Assembly (NCBI GenBank): GCA_023254015.1
Contig: JALQYS010000104.1
Span: forward strand, 1 to 6,113
Source of the DNA: Paracoccaceae bacterium
GTDB lineage: Bacteria; Pseudomonadota; Alphaproteobacteria; Rhodobacterales; Rhodobacteraceae
Direction of reading: 5' to 3'
DNA: 6,113 nt
The translations under genes and the position numbers were made by a program. Each line of letters begins with the position of its first letter. The stretch's first letter is position 1. Below are positions 5,284-6,113 of this stretch, one piece after another. The notes under the pieces were generated by a model. The model made no database searches, had not been told where the DNA came from, and saw nothing but the letters and a program-made list of their open reading frames with translations.

Positions 5284-6113
5284 CATCGGCAAAAGAGGTT
5301 AGGATCGGCGGGCTGACGGTATCCAACGACCACCCGCTTCTGGTGATCGCGGGGCCGTGCCAGCTGGAAAGCCTTGACCACGCCCAGATGATCGCGGGCC
5401 TTCTGTCAGAGGCCTGCAAGGCCGCGGGCGCGCAATATGTGTTCAAGGCCAGCTATGACAAGGCCAACCGCACCAGCCTGAAAGGCAAGCGCGGCATGGG
5501 CATGGCGGCGGGGCTGAAGGTGCTGGAGGCGGTGCGCGCCATGGGCATGCCGGTCCTGACCGACTTTCACGAACCCGAACAGGCCGCCGAAGTCGCCGCC
5601 GTGGTTGATGTGCTGCAGATCCCGGCGCTCTTGTGCCGCCAGACCGATCTTCTCTTGGCCGCCGGCCGCACCGGGGCGGCGGTGAATGTGAAAAAGGGGC
5701 AGTTCCTTGATCCCTATGGCATGGCCAATGTGGCCGAAAAGATCGCCTCGACCGGGAATGAACGGATCCTTCTGACCGAACGCGGCACGACCTTTGGCTA
5801 TAACGGCCTTGTGGCCGACATGCGCAGCCTGCCGATCATGGCGCGCACCGGTTATCCGGTGGTGATGGATGCCACCCACGCCGTGGCCTTCCCCGGCGGC
5901 CTTGGCGACAGTTCGGGCGGTCAGCGCGAATTCGCGCCCGTGCTGGCGCGGGCGGCCGTCAGCCTTGGCATCGCGGGGGTCTTTCTGGAAACCCACCAGG
6001 ACCCGGACAAGGCGCCGTCCGATGGGCCGAACATGATCCGCCTGCACGACATGCCGGCCCTGATCGACAGCCTGATGGCCTTCGACCGGCTGGCCCAGGC
6101 CGATCCGCTGCGG
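5280..6113 (+). CDS. kdsA: 3-deoxy-8-phosphooctulonate synthase (Kdo-8-P synthase), 3' end cut by the window edge
   Basis: KdsA condenses phosphoenolpyruvate with arabinose-5-phosphate to give Kdo-8-phosphate, the committed step to Kdo for LPS and for Kdo-linked capsules. The window shows 278 codons without a stop; the family is about 280 residues, so very little is missing. Landmarks are IAGPCQLES (23-31), YDKANRTS with the KANR motif (61-64), KKGQFLDP, LLTERGTTFGYN, MDATHAV and FLETHQDP. C27, H200, E237 and D248 match in identity and spacing the metal ligands of metal-dependent KdsA (Aquifex C11, H185, E222, D233), whereas E. coli KdsA has Asn at the Cys position. The start overlaps the kpsE stop as ATGA, so translation is probably coupled; AGGGA (5263-5267) and AGG (5270-5272) lie upstream. 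Its operon suggests Kdo supply for capsule export, though it could be the genome's only kdsA. Confidence 0.96.
   Translation, partial: MTSAKEVRIGGLTVSNDHPLLVIAGPCQLESLDHAQMIAGLLSEACKAAGAQYVFKASYDKANRTSLKGKRGMGMAAGLKVLEAVRAMGMPVLTDFHEPEQAAEVAAVVDVLQIPALLCRQTDLLLAAGRTGAAVNVKKGQFLDPYGMANVAEKIASTGNERILLTERGTTFGYNGLVADMRSLPIMARTGYPVVMDATHAVAFPGGLGDSSGGQREFAPVLARAAVSLGIAGVFLETHQDPDKAPSDGPNMIRLHDMPALIDSLMAFDRLAQADPLR

Noticed and set aside
3418..5292. Long minus-strand open frame (624 codons) opposite kpsE
   Set aside because: It is antisense to the well-supported kpsT/kpsE frames, rich in His/Arg/Gln/Gly as expected for a shadow in GC-rich DNA, and shows no recognisable domain.
5406..6047. Minus-strand open frame (213 codons) opposite kdsA
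   Set aside because: Antisense shadow of kdsA, His/Gly/Arg-rich without motifs.
1..6113. Mobile element, toxin-antitoxin, phage or defence genes
   Set aside because: No transposase, integrase, terminal repeats, tRNA attachment site or defence-related domain was seen; all genes have assignable chromosomal families and similar composition.

Overview
The window is GC-rich (clearly above 60% by eye), with tightly packed genes and strong third-position G/C bias. The L13, SseB-like, capsule-export and KdsA proteins all read like Alphaproteobacteria, most likely Rhodobacterales (a Rhodobacter/Paracoccus-type genome). The assignment rests on recognising the protein sequences, not on a search. I see no tRNA, rRNA, CRISPR array, insertion sequence or other sign of a mobile element.

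Layout. The left part is on the minus strand. The 5' end of rplM (ribosomal protein L13) runs off the left edge, with a good sigma-70-like promoter at 492-520. Upstream of it, in the same orientation, is an SseB-domain gene of unknown function (591-1376). A 157-bp gap (1377-1533) separates it from a divergently transcribed NhaA-family membrane protein on the plus strand (1534-2745). A 200-bp gap (2746-2945) then holds a strong promoter-like sequence and two dyad symmetries. It leads into a compact plus-strand operon: an ABC-2-type polysaccharide export ATPase (kpsT-like, 2946-3605), a polysaccharide co-polymerase/export inner-membrane protein (kpsE-like, 3583-5283), and kdsA (Kdo-8-phosphate synthase, 5280 to beyond the right edge). 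The operon genes overlap one another by about 23 and 4 bases, which suggests translational coupling.

How the genes work together. KpsT would energise, and KpsE would span the periplasm for, ABC-transporter-dependent export of a capsule-like polysaccharide. KdsA makes Kdo-8-phosphate, precursor of the Kdo used in LPS and in the Kdo-containing lipid linker of such capsules, so its place in the operon fits a group-2-type capsule locus. The permease KpsM, the outer-membrane partner KpsD and the linker enzymes KpsC/KpsS are not in the window; they may lie beyond the right edge. rplM, the SseB-like gene and the NhaA-like gene are neighbours with no evident functional link to the capsule operon.

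The most interesting points are the NhaA-family protein, which has only one of the two adjacent aspartates at the ion-binding site; the unusual P-loop and post-Walker-B segment of the KpsT-like ATPase; the structured leader of the capsule operon; and the long cytoplasmic N-terminal extension of KpsE. I found no clearly undescribed multi-gene system here.
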